From Fischerella muscicola PCC 7414 (GTDB lineage Bacteria > Cyanobacteriota > Cyanobacteriia > Cyanobacteriales > Nostocaceae), in assembly GCF_000317205.1 (NCBI RefSeq), contig NZ_AJLK01000151.1:1-64000 (forward strand): a DNA stretch of 64,000 bases, given 5' to 3'. Shown piece by piece: positions 8,591 to 17,033 of this stretch (position 1 is the first letter of the stretch; the number at the start of each line of letters is the position of its first letter). The position numbers were made by a program, and so were the translations under genes. A model generated the notes under the pieces. It was not told where the DNA came from. It was given only the letters and a program-made list of their open reading frames with translations, and did no database searches.

Positions 8591-9763
8591 ATGGCACAGG
8601 GTACATCTAATAAATCTGCTCTCAAATTTGTAGTGATCTTAGGTATAGTTAGCCTTTGTGCAGATGCTACCTATGAGGGTGCAAGAAGCATTACAGGCGC
8701 GTATTTAGGAGTTTTAGGGGCTAGTGGTTTTGTAGTTGGACTAGTAGCAGGTTTAGGAGAATTAATCGGCTATTGTTTTCGTCTTTTTATTGGCTATCTC
8801 AGTGACCAAACCCGTAAATATTGGCGAATTACCACCATTGGTTATGCACTCAACACCGCAGTTGTACCACTCTTAGCCTTAGCGGGAACTTGGCAAGTTG
8901 CGGCTTTGTTGATGATTGGTGAACGCACAGGCAAAGCAATTCGCACTCCACCTAGAGATGCGCTGCTGTCCCATGCGGCTTTGAGACTGGGAGGGGGTTT
9001 CGGATTTGGGCTACATGAAGCACTTGACCAAATTGGTGCAGTGATGGGGCCACTGGCTGTAGCGGCTGTAGTTTATTATCAAGGCGGGTATCGAGGTGGT
9101 TTTGCAATTCTGATCGTACCTGCTGTAGTTGGGATGATTGTGCTTTTGGTAGGACAGAGGATTTACCCAAATCCCCGTGATTTTGAACACCAAACCCCTA
9201 CATTAGCGGACAAAGGACTACCTCGAAGATTCTGGATTTATTTAGGGGCTGTAGCATTTATGGCTGCGGGTTTTGCTGATTTCCCCTTAATTGCCTATCA
9301 CTTTCAAACAACTGCGCTCGCCACAGGCAATACAATTCCCTTATTGTATGCTTTGGCAATGGGGGTAGATGGCATTGCTGCACTGGTATTTGGACGTTTA
9401 TTTGACCGTTTTGGTATATCTATCTTAATTGTTGCAGCTGTTTTATCTTCCATGTTCGCACCCCTAGTCTTTCTCGGCAACATCAATCTAGCAGTATTAG
9501 GAATGGTGTTGTGGGGAATAGGCATGGGAGCGCAAGAATCAATTTTAAAAGCCGCAGTTGCCGCAATGATACCAATTGAAAAACGTGGCTCTGCTTTTGG
9601 CATATTTAACACTGGCTACGGTATATCTTGGTTTCTAGGTAGTGCTTTGATGGGAATTTTATACGATAGGTCAGTGAATACTCTAATTCTTTTCTCAGCG
9701 ATCATTCAGCTTGCTGCTATTCCGATTCTGCTGTTTGTTAATAGGAGTGGATCGAGAAATTAA
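8591..9763 (+). CDS. MFS transporter
   Basis: A 390-residue protein with about twelve hydrophobic segments in two halves. The first cytoplasmic loop reads RLFIGYLSDQTRKYWR and the matching loop of the second half is FGRLFDRFG, both variants of the major facilitator motif GxLaDrxGrk. The segment IGERTGKAIRTPPRDALLS is characteristic of a subgroup of cyanobacterial MFS exporters. It probably effluxes a small molecule. Divergent pairing with the ACR3-like gene suggests shared regulation from the 8472-8590 spacer, perhaps in metalloid resistance, but the substrate is unknown. Confidence 0.8.
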   Translation: MAQGTSNKSALKFVVILGIVSLCADATYEGARSITGAYLGVLGASGFVVGLVAGLGELIGYCFRLFIGYLSDQTRKYWRITTIGYALNTAVVPLLALAGTWQVAALLMIGERTGKAIRTPPRDALLSHAALRLGGGFGFGLHEALDQIGAVMGPLAVAAVVYYQGGYRGGFAILIVPAVVGMIVLLVGQRIYPNPRDFEHQTPTLADKGLPRRFWIYLGAVAFMAAGFADFPLIAYHFQTTALATGNTIPLLYALAMGVDGIAALVFGRLFDRFGISILIVAAVLSSMFAPLVFLGNINLAVLGMVLWGIGMGAQESILKAAVAAMIPIEKRGSAFGIFNTGYGISWFLGSALMGILYDRSVNTLILFSAIIQLAAIPILLFVNRSGSRN

Positions 9764-9860
9764 AATCATTGCTAATATTTTCGTATAAAATCTAACCATG
9801 ATTGTGGTTTTTTAGTATTGCATTGGTACTGCGATCGCTAGTATAAATTGGGAATCAGAA

Positions 9861-9900
9861 TCAGCGATCGCGTAGCGACTCCCCTAGAGTATTGCTTTCG
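9861..9900. repeat. Short dispersed repeat with HIP1 octamer
   Basis: The segment holds TCAGCGATCGCGTAGCGACT followed by CCCCTAGAGTATTGC, resembling the short GC-rich dispersed repeats of Nostoc genomes. It lies in the spacer ahead of the XRE-type regulator, close to another GCGATCGC octamer at 9832-9839. Confidence 0.45.
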
Positions 9901-9987
9901 TTAACTCGACTAAAAATCGAAATTTTACCTAAAATACTAGTTTGATTTACCCTGATTATATAATTTCAAAAAGACAATAACCAAGAT

Positions 9988-11145
9988 GTGGTGAAACAAG
10001 AAGTTCTTCGTAATAACTTAAAACAAATTAGAACCCGCTTGGGGATGAACCAGCAGGATTTGGCTAACTTAGCTGGGGTGACTCGTCAAACTATTAGCGG
10101 CGTAGAGTCAGGACAATATGCTCCCTCAACCACAATTTCCTTACGTTTGGCGAAAGCTCTTGGCTGTCACGTCGAAGACCTGTTTTGGTTAGAGGAAGAT
10201 TTACCAGAAATGGCAGCTGTGCCTGCTCAAAACTTACCAGTAGGACAGGACTTGCGCGTAATTTTGGCACGGGTAGGGGGACAATGGGTGGCACATCCTC
10301 TGATTGGCAAAGATGCCTTTCGGACTGAGATGATTCCTGCTGATGGTGCAGCAAATCGCTTGTCTTTAATGGATACTGTTCTGGTCAAACTTTTAGATGA
10401 CCCCAAAAAGTTGTACAACACCGTAGTTTTGGCTGGTTGCTCCCCTGCACTCTCTCTATGGGCAAGAGCCGCCGAACGCTGGCATCCAGAATTACGGGTA
10501 CACCTGACTTTCGCTAACAGTATGATCGCCTTAGAACGCTTATACCGGGGTGAAGTTCACATTGCGGGGATGCACCTATACTGTCCGCAGACAGGGGAGC
10601 ATAATACGCCTTTTGTGCATCGTGTATTAAAAGATAAAGCAGCAGTGCTGATTAACCTTGGTGTTTGGGAAGAAGGACTTTTAGTACAACAGGGGAATCC
10701 CAAGCAATTAAAAACCATTGCTGACTTAGCACAACCCGGAGTGACGATAGTTAACCGCGAACAGGGTTCTGGTAGCCGGGAGTTACTAGAGAGGAAGCTT
10801 CAAGAGGAAAAAATATCTTTTACTGCTGTACAAGGATTTGATCACATCGTCAATGGTCATCAAGATGTAGCATTAGCTGTAGCTACAGGAAAAGCAGATG
10901 CAGGTGTGAGTTCAGCATCTATCGCTACTGCTTTTGGACTAGAATTTATTCCCTTACATCAGTCACGATACGACTTGGTAATTCTCAAGCAATATTTGGA
11001 AGAAGCACCTGTACAACAACTACTCAGTACTTTGGGACATCGACAGGTGATTTCACAGCTGCAAGCACTCGGTGGTTATGATACCAACTTGACTGGCGAG
11101 GTTGTAGCCACAGTAGAGGCTGCTACTAATGGTAAGCACAATTAG
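9988..11145 (+). CDS. XRE-family regulator with ModA-like (PBP-like) sensor domain
   Basis: A 385-residue protein starting at GTG (a second GTG follows at once). Residues 1-70 form an XRE helix-turn-helix: NNLKQIRTRLGMNQQDLANL then GVTRQTISGVESGQYAPST. After a linker, the rest is a periplasmic-binding-protein fold kept in the cytoplasm: VVLAGCSPALSLWARAAERW, GEVHIAGMHLY, VNREQGSGSRELLE and KADAGVSSASIA. This PBP-like domain also occurs fused to molybdenum cofactor enzymes and in ModE-like regulators. With the mod genes 2.5 kb upstream, it is a plausible molybdate-responsive regulator of the cluster; this is inference from domain and context. Confidence 0.8.
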   Translation: MVKQEVLRNNLKQIRTRLGMNQQDLANLAGVTRQTISGVESGQYAPSTTISLRLAKALGCHVEDLFWLEEDLPEMAAVPAQNLPVGQDLRVILARVGGQWVAHPLIGKDAFRTEMIPADGAANRLSLMDTVLVKLLDDPKKLYNTVVLAGCSPALSLWARAAERWHPELRVHLTFANSMIALERLYRGEVHIAGMHLYCPQTGEHNTPFVHRVLKDKAAVLINLGVWEEGLLVQQGNPKQLKTIADLAQPGVTIVNREQGSGSRELLERKLQEEKISFTAVQGFDHIVNGHQDVALAVATGKADAGVSSASIATAFGLEFIPLHQSRYDLVILKQYLEEAPVQQLLSTLGHRQVISQLQALGGYDTNLTGEVVATVEAATNGKHN

Positions 11146-11218
11146 TAAGATAAATTTTCTACATTCGCTTGAACTGCTGGTGAGTATTGGTGTTTGGTGT
11201 CAATATTGAAAAACCACT

Positions 11219-11632
11219 ATGACAAATTTAAATCAACAACAGCAGGCTGAATTAATTATCCAGCAAGCTTCCAAAGAAAATTTTACTGATAGCGAGACAG
11301 CTATTTACGATGACTTTATTCTGGAAGCGGGGGTAAAAAATCCAGCTAAGATGACTGAGGCTACTGCTGATGCTTTGATTCGATACCTTAATGGCTGCGA
11401 AGCATCTAACGAGTTTGTTGCTAATGTAGTTAATCGCCTCGCGCAAGTTGCCCCTGCTCATATCATGACCAAGATTCTTCTCAGCGATAATGATGGTGAT
11501 GGTGTGCCTTTATACCAAGAACTCAAACTTGGTACAAAGGCTACTGTATTTAATACTCCGTCAGAAATAGTTGCTGCACAGCAAAAGCAATATCAGTTTT
11601 TTCCTATTCAGAACAGCGATATGGAATTGTAA
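11219..11632 (+). CDS. Small EF-hand-containing protein
   Basis: A 137-residue protein without signal peptide or membrane segment. The stretch DNDGDGVPLYQE (about residues 96-107) is a full 12-position EF-hand loop, with acidic residues at 1, 3, 5 and 12 and Gly at 6, so it probably binds calcium. The first 90 residues are helical, including EATADALIRYLNGCEASNEF. It follows the XRE regulator by 73 bases on the same strand and could be cotranscribed. No further function is evident. Confidence 0.6.
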   Translation: MTNLNQQQQAELIIQQASKENFTDSETAIYDDFILEAGVKNPAKMTEATADALIRYLNGCEASNEFVANVVNRLAQVAPAHIMTKILLSDNDGDGVPLYQELKLGTKATVFNTPSEIVAAQQKQYQFFPIQNSDMEL

Positions 11633-11707
11633 GTTTAAGCCACCAATAAATTTTGACAGCGATCGCACTACTCCCAGCCTAAATAATCAGGCGATTCCCC
11701 TGTAACT

Positions 11708-12535
11708 TTAACTTTGGAAAATTACGCCAGTATCGTTATCTTCATCCCAAAACCACCAACCTTGAGATAATTCACAAAGAACGCGCATTAGTGCTAATTG
11801 TTGATGTGTGATTTCCCCACTACCGTAGCTGACGTTACTAGTGCCGTCCCATGATTTAAGAATTAATTCTAAATTGTATCCATTGCCCATAATCCAACTG
11901 GCGTAGAAGCAGTCTTTGGATATTTCTTCCATAATGGCCAGTAGTTCGAGTGCGGCATCAGGATTGGGTGATTTCATGGCTTCAAGTGCAAGGCGGAGGT
12001 TTTCTTCTCTGTCTGCAATAAACTCTGAAAAAGCTGCTCTATTTGATGGTAAATTGTCCTTTTCAAGTGTGATTAATTTTCCATTTACAATCTTGACTGG
12101 AGTTATATTTGAGTAGTCAGTTTGGTCATCTTCACTTGTCTTTTCTTTTATAGCTAAAGGATGCCAATGGATACGTTCAATTTTATTAGTCTGAGGATTT
12201 TTCCATGCCCAGAATAGTTTGTGAGATGCAGCACCCTTAACTGTAAGATAAGTTCTTTTATGTCGAATGGGATAGTCTACACCTTCTTCTTTTTTCGCTT
12301 GTAAAAATGCTTCTATTGACGGATATTCTTCATTGGGATAAGCCATTATACGTGGTGCTATCGCATGTGTGTAACCTGATATGCTGCTATCACCATTTTT
12401 ACATGGTAACAAATTCCATTTTTCGTTTATTGGATTCTGTATCCAAAACTCAACTGATATTGTCTGTACAAACTGATCTAAAATCTGAACTACACAAGGA
12501 TAGTAAAGTGTGAGTTGTTGGTTGCTATTAGTCAT
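11708..12535 (-). CDS. Hypothetical protein
   Basis: A 275-residue soluble protein. I start it at the ATG at 12535 (MTNSNQQLTLYYPC), two bases after the stop of the gene upstream; a start at 12550 would overlap that gene. The N-terminal half is beta-rich (VQTISVEFWIQNPINEKW) and the C-terminal half helical (FSEFIADREENLRLALEAM). It ends with an acidic tail, WWFWDEDNDTGVIF. I recognise no family. The tight spacing says it is made together with the upstream 152-aa protein. Confidence 0.55.
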   Translation of the reverse strand: MTNSNQQLTLYYPCVVQILDQFVQTISVEFWIQNPINEKWNLLPCKNGDSSISGYTHAIAPRIMAYPNEEYPSIEAFLQAKKEEGVDYPIRHKRTYLTVKGAASHKLFWAWKNPQTNKIERIHWHPLAIKEKTSEDDQTDYSNITPVKIVNGKLITLEKDNLPSNRAAFSEFIADREENLRLALEAMKSPNPDAALELLAIMEEISKDCFYASWIMGNGYNLELILKSWDGTSNVSYGSGEITHQQLALMRVLCELSQGWWFWDEDNDTGVIFQS

Positions 12536-12537
12536 TA

Positions 12538-12993
12538 TTATTCCATCCATTCGATAGGGGATATGGTTTCCTTTTTGGCGGGAAGTATTTTGACTTCATA
12601 GCCATAAAGAATTAATTCGTGCAAAGTTGCTAGTAGTTGCTTGAGTGATATACTGTCCCATTGGCTGCACTCTAATATATGTTTCAATACCTGAGCGGGA
12701 GCATTAACTACCCAAAGACTATGAATTCTTTTGTTCCTAAATCCAGCACATAATTGAACAATTGGTTGTAACTCAACTGTTATTTTTGGTATATGAATAA
12801 TTGCTGAACTTATAGGGATTACTGGTTTATCTTCTAAATTTTTAGATTGTGAAAAATAGGGGTCACTGTACCATTGTCCGTCGATTTGGTATGCAATCAT
12901 TAGGTATGGCAATGCTTTAATCGCATTTATAGTTCCCCATCTAGCAGTTTGTCCTGCATGAAACCAGATATAAGAGCCGTTGTGTATTATCAT
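12538..12993 (-). CDS. Hypothetical protein, coupled to the downstream gene
   Basis: A 151-residue protein starting at ATG 12993 (MIIHNGSYIWFHAGQ); a TTG two codons upstream is less likely. It has several short beta-like stretches and a helical part, QLLATLHELILYGYEVKIL. No domain is recognised. Its stop lies two bases before the start of the next gene, so the pair forms a two-gene unit of unknown function. Confidence 0.5.
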   Translation of the reverse strand: MIIHNGSYIWFHAGQTARWGTINAIKALPYLMIAYQIDGQWYSDPYFSQSKNLEDKPVIPISSAIIHIPKITVELQPIVQLCAGFRNKRIHSLWVVNAPAQVLKHILECSQWDSISLKQLLATLHELILYGYEVKILPAKKETISPIEWME

Positions 12994-13357
12994 GTGCAAG
13001 TTTTATAATTTTGACTTGAGGCTTTGCTTGTTCAGCTAATTGATAACTTCGTCTGTGGTAGAAAGTTTAGTTACTTTGTCTACTGAACAATGATTTCGTA
13101 TTTGTATGGATACGTGGTTTCAAATTGCAAATATTATTCATTGCAGTAAACTTTATACTCAGCTACAACACTTTAGATATTAGTGATTATTTCCTAAATT
13201 ACTAATCATCAATGTCTACCTTGCTGATGTGTGTAACAATTGTGGTAATTAATCTACTATCAATTTGATGTGCTTTTTAAAACTAAATGCTTGCTATAAA
13301 ATAAAAAGTGCGCCTTTTTAATTCGATGGCGCACTTTTATTAAAAATAAATTGATAG
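12994..13357. other. Intergenic stretch holding a terminator
   Basis: About 364 AT-rich bases between two minus-strand genes. Apart from the terminator at 13304-13338 I see nothing, but the promoter of the 12993-to-11708 gene pair should lie here. Confidence 0.4.
13304..13338 (-). terminator. Intrinsic terminator of the HNH-like gene
   Basis: Perfect 11-bp arms AAAAGTGCGCC (13304-13314) and GGCGCACTTTT (13328-13338) enclose a 13-nt loop, and the stem ends in A/T runs on both sides. It lies 20 bases past the stop of the minus-strand gene ending at 13358. Confidence 0.8.
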
Positions 13358-14200
13358 TTAAACGTGGTGAAGGATAATATTTATTGCGTCTTGAGTGCTA
13401 ATTTTATATTGTGTAGCAAGTTTATTCATGTTGGCTTCACCATTTGCATGATCTTTGATGATTGCTCGAACAATGTTTGGTGAAACATTAATCTCACTAT
13501 TGCTAACGACTGGTTTAGGTAAAGTTTGAGAAATAAAGAATTCTTTTCTTCTTAATACATGTATTTGACGATAATGTTCTTTTCTGGGTATCCACAGACA
13601 ATTACCAGGGGCAAAGTCACTCTCTTGATCAATACGAGATATAACTGTTCCTTCCGGTGCTAATCCCATATCTTTTAGAAATTGGGTAAAGTTATCACGC
13701 CAGGATGCATCAACTTCAATTCCGCACCCGCCATGATATTTGTACTGATGGTGGTTCTTGTTATAGCAGATGCGCTTGATGTGTAACCAGGAGTTATACT
13801 CGTGGCTTTTGCAGTGACCGTGGATAGTTTTATCGGTCTTGAGGCTGTCCCGTTGCAAACATCCGCAACTTTGCGTAAGCCCTCTTTTTAAGCTATTTTT
13901 ACTAACATATTTTTGGGTTCCGCATCTGCATAAGGTAAGGAGGAGTAGTTCACCTCTTTTCCCCTTAACTTCTACATCAGATATCACTGTTAGTCTCCCA
14001 AAATTTGCACCAACTGGGATAGATTCTTTTCTTTTCTTACAACCACAGTTAGTAGAGCGACCATTGGTGAGAGTGTGACTGTAGACAAGTTTTTGAATTC
14101 CACAATCACACTGACATAATACTTGCTTTCCTTGTTTTTCTAATACAGTCCAACTACCGAATTTTCCACTTATATTAATTACTCGCTTTGTAGTCTCCAT
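13358..14200 (-). CDS. HNH-type phage-like endonuclease with two zinc-ribbon repeats
   Basis: A 280-residue protein. The first half has two copies of a zinc-ribbon-like unit ending in a GC pair: CQCDCG ... TNCGC (about 29-54) and CRCGT ... SCGC (about 91-113). This type of repeat precedes the nuclease in many phage HNH proteins. The second half has the block HEYNSWLHIKRICYNKNH, YHGGCGIEVDASWRDNF, FLKDMGLAPEG and RIDQESDFAPGNCLW, closely following the YGGRGI...W...F..DMG...LDRID...Y.P.NCRW pattern of HNH-like endonucleases. A helical tail (VRAIIKDHANGEANMNKLA) could bind DNA. It is probably a DNA endonuclease of phage or homing type. It follows the DpdA-like gene by 28 bases and is likely cotranscribed with it. 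Confidence 0.7.
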   Translation of the reverse strand: METTKRVINISGKFGSWTVLEKQGKQVLCQCDCGIQKLVYSHTLTNGRSTNCGCKKRKESIPVGANFGRLTVISDVEVKGKRGELLLLTLCRCGTQKYVSKNSLKRGLTQSCGCLQRDSLKTDKTIHGHCKSHEYNSWLHIKRICYNKNHHQYKYHGGCGIEVDASWRDNFTQFLKDMGLAPEGTVISRIDQESDFAPGNCLWIPRKEHYRQIHVLRRKEFFISQTLPKPVVSNSEINVSPNIVRAIIKDHANGEANMNKLATQYKISTQDAINIILHHV

Positions 14201-14228
14201 AAATTATTTTGGTGTTATTACTGCTGGG

Positions 14229-15647
14229 TCAAATATTCAAAACAAGCTGTTTTTCTTGCTCCAGTTTCTTCTTTATCCAAGCAAGTTGCTGTCCAATGGC
14301 TAGGTGCTGCATGGGTACTTTTGTATCGTATCCCTTCGCTTGTAAAATGGGTGTTACCTCCTGTCTGTAAAGCTTGCCCGTCAAGAATACAAACTCTATT
14401 TCCAAAGGCGCAACTTGTATGAGTTTTTCTGCTACTTGTTGCGCCCATAGTATACGTTCCTGATGTGATAAGGAATAGGGGGATTTATCGTAGGGCTTGA
14501 TGATTGTTTCTGGGTTAAGAACTTGATGTAAAGGTGACAGGATATACCATCTTGATTCTTTTTCTTCTACGTAGCGACGGCAAGCTTGAAAGTGCTGCGA
14601 ACAATATAAGTCTTTGGCGGCAGCAGAGTAAGGAAGCTGCTTGCCACATCCAGCAACCAGGTAGATTTTTTCCTTGGGAATGAATTTTCTGTAAGTGCCG
14701 ATCGCCAGATTGAGGTTGTGGACGATTCTTCCCATAGTAGGCGTCCGTCCTTTGTTTGTTAGCCGAGGGTCAATCCTATGTCGGTGGAGAACCCTGCAAA
14801 CATGACAGTTGCACTTTGGCGTGCAGTAGGCTGGCATCCGAATTAATTTTTCCTCATGACTGACGAACATCCCACCGCCTAGCCCTTCTCGGATAAAAGT
14901 TGAACCATCAAAGGATAATCCCATCTGAGTAAAAGCTTTGGCATACTGGGGCGAACATAGTCCAAAAACGTGTAGATGAACATTTGGCTCGTGCGATACT
15001 CCTGTGGAGTCGCTGTGCGATCGCGAAACGCTCGCCTTGTCCTGTCGGACACGCTTCGCGAACGGCGATACTCGTTCCGAGTGACTTCGTGAACGCACAA
15101 CCTCAGTGATTGTTTTGATAATGTGCAAGTTAGTTGAATACTCCCTCGCCTGGGAAACAAGCCCACCGATACCGAGATGGCGGTATCCTAGTCCCAGAAG
15201 ATATTTAGCTACTTCAAGGCGTTCACTAAGAGACTGCCCGTGGATGACTGCTAGGGGGATTCTATTAGGAAGATAACTTTTAGCAAGTTGGATAAATGTT
15301 TTTGCTTGTTGAAGGTTATATTCTTGCCGTTCTCTAATATTTTTTCCTACAAGTAAATGGTCAGGACAAACAATAATATCGCCAACTTTTGAACGTTCTC
15401 GATATCTATGAATAGACCAATGAGCATCAACATATTTACCGTTGAGAGTAGGAATATCTTGGTCACGGTAGTTAAACGACCCACAGTCATGAATAATCAG
15501 ACTATCTGGAACAATTTCTGCTTTTGTAGCGAGTGAGTATAGCCAGCCCGCAGGTTGATATTCAAGCAACTGCCAAATCGGGATTTTTTCACCCTTGATT
15601 TTGAGAAAATCACTCTTACCCAATACTGGATAGAAACATAATTTCAT
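14229..15647 (-). CDS. DpdA-like tRNA-guanine transglycosylase family protein with DUF6884-like C-terminus
   Basis: A 472-residue protein with the TGT barrel features. IIHDCGSF carries an Asp (about 54) in place of the nucleophile of DSGGF in TGT. IHGQSLSERLEVAKYL and LGIGGLV match the barrel strands, LSFDGSTFIREG supplies a second Asp (about 247), and CNCHVC (279-284) plus a following His is the TGT zinc site C-x-C-x2-C-H. From about 320 on, LVAGCGKQLPYSAAAKDLY and SPLHQVLNPETIIKPYD resemble DUF6884. DpdA enzymes exchange guanine for a 7-deazaguanine base in DNA, so a DNA-modifying role is likelier than a tRNA one. About 35 residues (186-220) come from a dispersed repeat inserted in frame. 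It forms an operon with the genes at 15721-16816. No dpdB or dpdC is seen. Confidence 0.75.
   Translation of the reverse strand: MKLCFYPVLGKSDFLKIKGEKIPIWQLLEYQPAGWLYSLATKAEIVPDSLIIHDCGSFNYRDQDIPTLNGKYVDAHWSIHRYRERSKVGDIIVCPDHLLVGKNIRERQEYNLQQAKTFIQLAKSYLPNRIPLAVIHGQSLSERLEVAKYLLGLGYRHLGIGGLVSQAREYSTNLHIIKTITEVVRSRSHSERVSPFAKRVRQDKASVSRSHSDSTGVSHEPNVHLHVFGLCSPQYAKAFTQMGLSFDGSTFIREGLGGGMFVSHEEKLIRMPAYCTPKCNCHVCRVLHRHRIDPRLTNKGRTPTMGRIVHNLNLAIGTYRKFIPKEKIYLVAGCGKQLPYSAAAKDLYCSQHFQACRRYVEEKESRWYILSPLHQVLNPETIIKPYDKSPYSLSHQERILWAQQVAEKLIQVAPLEIEFVFLTGKLYRQEVTPILQAKGYDTKVPMQHLAIGQQLAWIKKKLEQEKQLVLNI
14998..15082. repeat. Dispersed hairpin repeat inserted in frame in the DpdA-like gene
   Basis: Three small hairpins in a row: ACTCC/GGAGT (14998-15010), TGTCC/GGACA (15038-15051) and ACTCG/CGAGT (15070-15082), with TGCGATCGCG between the first two. 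The GC content jumps against the neighbours. The translated part is Ser/Arg-rich with no counterpart in TGT proteins, so an in-frame insertion of a Nostoc-type repeat is the simplest reading. Confidence 0.65.
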
Positions 15648-15720
15648 AATATTTAAACAAGCAAATTTTGAATTTTAATCGTTAAATTAACCCTCTGCTT
15701 GGAGAGGGCTAATTGTTCGA

Positions 15721-15921
15721 TTACTTTCTGTATTTATTTGCAATACTTAGAAGATACTGCCGCCAACGATTAGAGATTTTAGTAGCAAGAGTTATAATAT
15801 CACTTGCTGCAATTTCTTCTGCTTCAGTTTCAAAAGCATCATCAAAGTGAATCTTGGCGTGATACTCCTTGCCATCAAAGTAAATATTGAAGCTAGGGTT
15901 AAGTTGAAAATCTTGAATCAT
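15721..15921 (-). CDS. Small conserved-looking protein, 66 residues
   Basis: Starts at ATG 15921, four bases after the stop of the nuclease-like gene, with AAGGA as ribosome-binding site. It reads as a beta hairpin (FNIYFDGKEYHAKIHFDD) followed by helices (DIITLATKISNRWRQYLLSI). I recognise no family. Its place between the nuclease-like and DpdA-like genes suggests a small subunit or regulator of that unit. Confidence 0.55.
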   Translation of the reverse strand: MIQDFQLNPSFNIYFDGKEYHAKIHFDDAFETEAEEIAASDIITLATKISNRWRQYLLSIANKYRK

Positions 15922-15925
15922 CTTT

Positions 15926-16816
15926 TTATCCTTCCTGGGGAAGATATAAACACTTATTCTGTTCTGCTAGTCTATTTGTTTCATAATTATCAAGAATCAT
16001 TTTCTTAAATTCTTTCCTTGTTGCTCGCAAGTCGCGGAATATTTTGTTAGTAGGATAGAAGAATACCGACTGTTGACGACTGTAAAACCAGACTAGTTGA
16101 TTGATACGATAGGTGTCATTGCTATCAAGCAGAACATAACTAATTTGTTGGTAAAAATTTTCTAAAGAAAAGGGACGCTTCTTGGCAGTTGTTCGTACAT
16201 CAATAAGAGTATTTCCAGCGATTATCTGGCAATCAGCACCTCCAAGATATTCACTTAAAGGGTATGAAGCATTGCAGGTGATATTTCCACTTACTTGATT
16301 AGCTACAGTTTGCCAAGTACCGGCTAAAATACCAATAATTTGAGATGTATCTTGAATACTAGGAAGCCATTTTTTGAAATATTGTGGTTCAAGTTGAAGG
16401 GTTTTTTCTCCTTGTAGAAAGGGTTGAATAATTTCATGTATGTTACGGCTACGTGCATAATTCTCTAATGCACCCAGCAGCATACACTTTAGAGCTTCTT
16501 CTTCAAGGGAAGTTGAATTTGTAATGCAATAGTCGAAAGCATATTCTATTTTGAGGACTTTGGCTCCAACCTGAGCAAGACAATTAGTAAACCATCTTTT
16601 ATCTTCATAGATGCTTCCTAGATACTTAGCAAGTGCTTTGGCGATCGCATTTCCTACCAATGGAAAATCTACACCATCAACTGGTCTGATAATTTCTTGA
16701 TTTTCTAATAGTTGATTATGGCTAGTAATCATTTTAATAACTGTCTGGTTTAGTCTAGAGTCAAACCATGCCCTTATAGGTGAATTTCTATTTTTTAATT
16801 CAGATGTTAAGCTCAC
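15926..16816 (-). CDS. PD-(D/E)XK-like nuclease-fold protein
   Basis: A 296-residue protein with a GTG start at 16816. It opens MSLTSELKNRNSPIRAWFD. The helical middle is followed by a C-terminal block EYLGGADCQIIAGNTLIDVR and FYQQISYVLLDSNDTYRI. This matches a widespread PD-(D/E)XK-like family whose block reads GGADADLI...LIDIKTT...LYQLLGYvLLD. Here the catalytic Lys position is Arg (IDVRTT), so activity may be changed or lost. It heads the operon containing the small 66-aa gene and the DpdA-like gene. A nuclease linked to a DNA base modification enzyme would fit a restriction-modification idea; that is inference. Confidence 0.6.
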   Translation of the reverse strand: MSLTSELKNRNSPIRAWFDSRLNQTVIKMITSHNQLLENQEIIRPVDGVDFPLVGNAIAKALAKYLGSIYEDKRWFTNCLAQVGAKVLKIEYAFDYCITNSTSLEEEALKCMLLGALENYARSRNIHEIIQPFLQGEKTLQLEPQYFKKWLPSIQDTSQIIGILAGTWQTVANQVSGNITCNASYPLSEYLGGADCQIIAGNTLIDVRTTAKKRPFSLENFYQQISYVLLDSNDTYRINQLVWFYSRQQSVFFYPTNKIFRDLRATRKEFKKMILDNYETNRLAEQNKCLYLPQEG

Positions 16817-17033
16817 TTTTTGATTTTTCGCTTGAAATACTACATTGAGTATCTGCGTGAGCTTTGCGTAGTAATTTTTAATTAAATTGTGTTATTTAAA
16901 ATAATTAACTGAGCCTTTAAATAAATAAAAAGATTGTTGAATTTGAAATTTGCAACTGAAGTAAATTTGCCTAACTTCTAAACCCAAGTTTTTATATTGT
17001 CAATGCTACTTTGCAAACTTGGTGACGGGTAAT

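Noticed and set aside
14229-16816. A complete Dpd modification-restriction system
   Set aside because: Only a DpdA-like gene is recognisable; dpdB, dpdC and the restriction genes are absent from the window.
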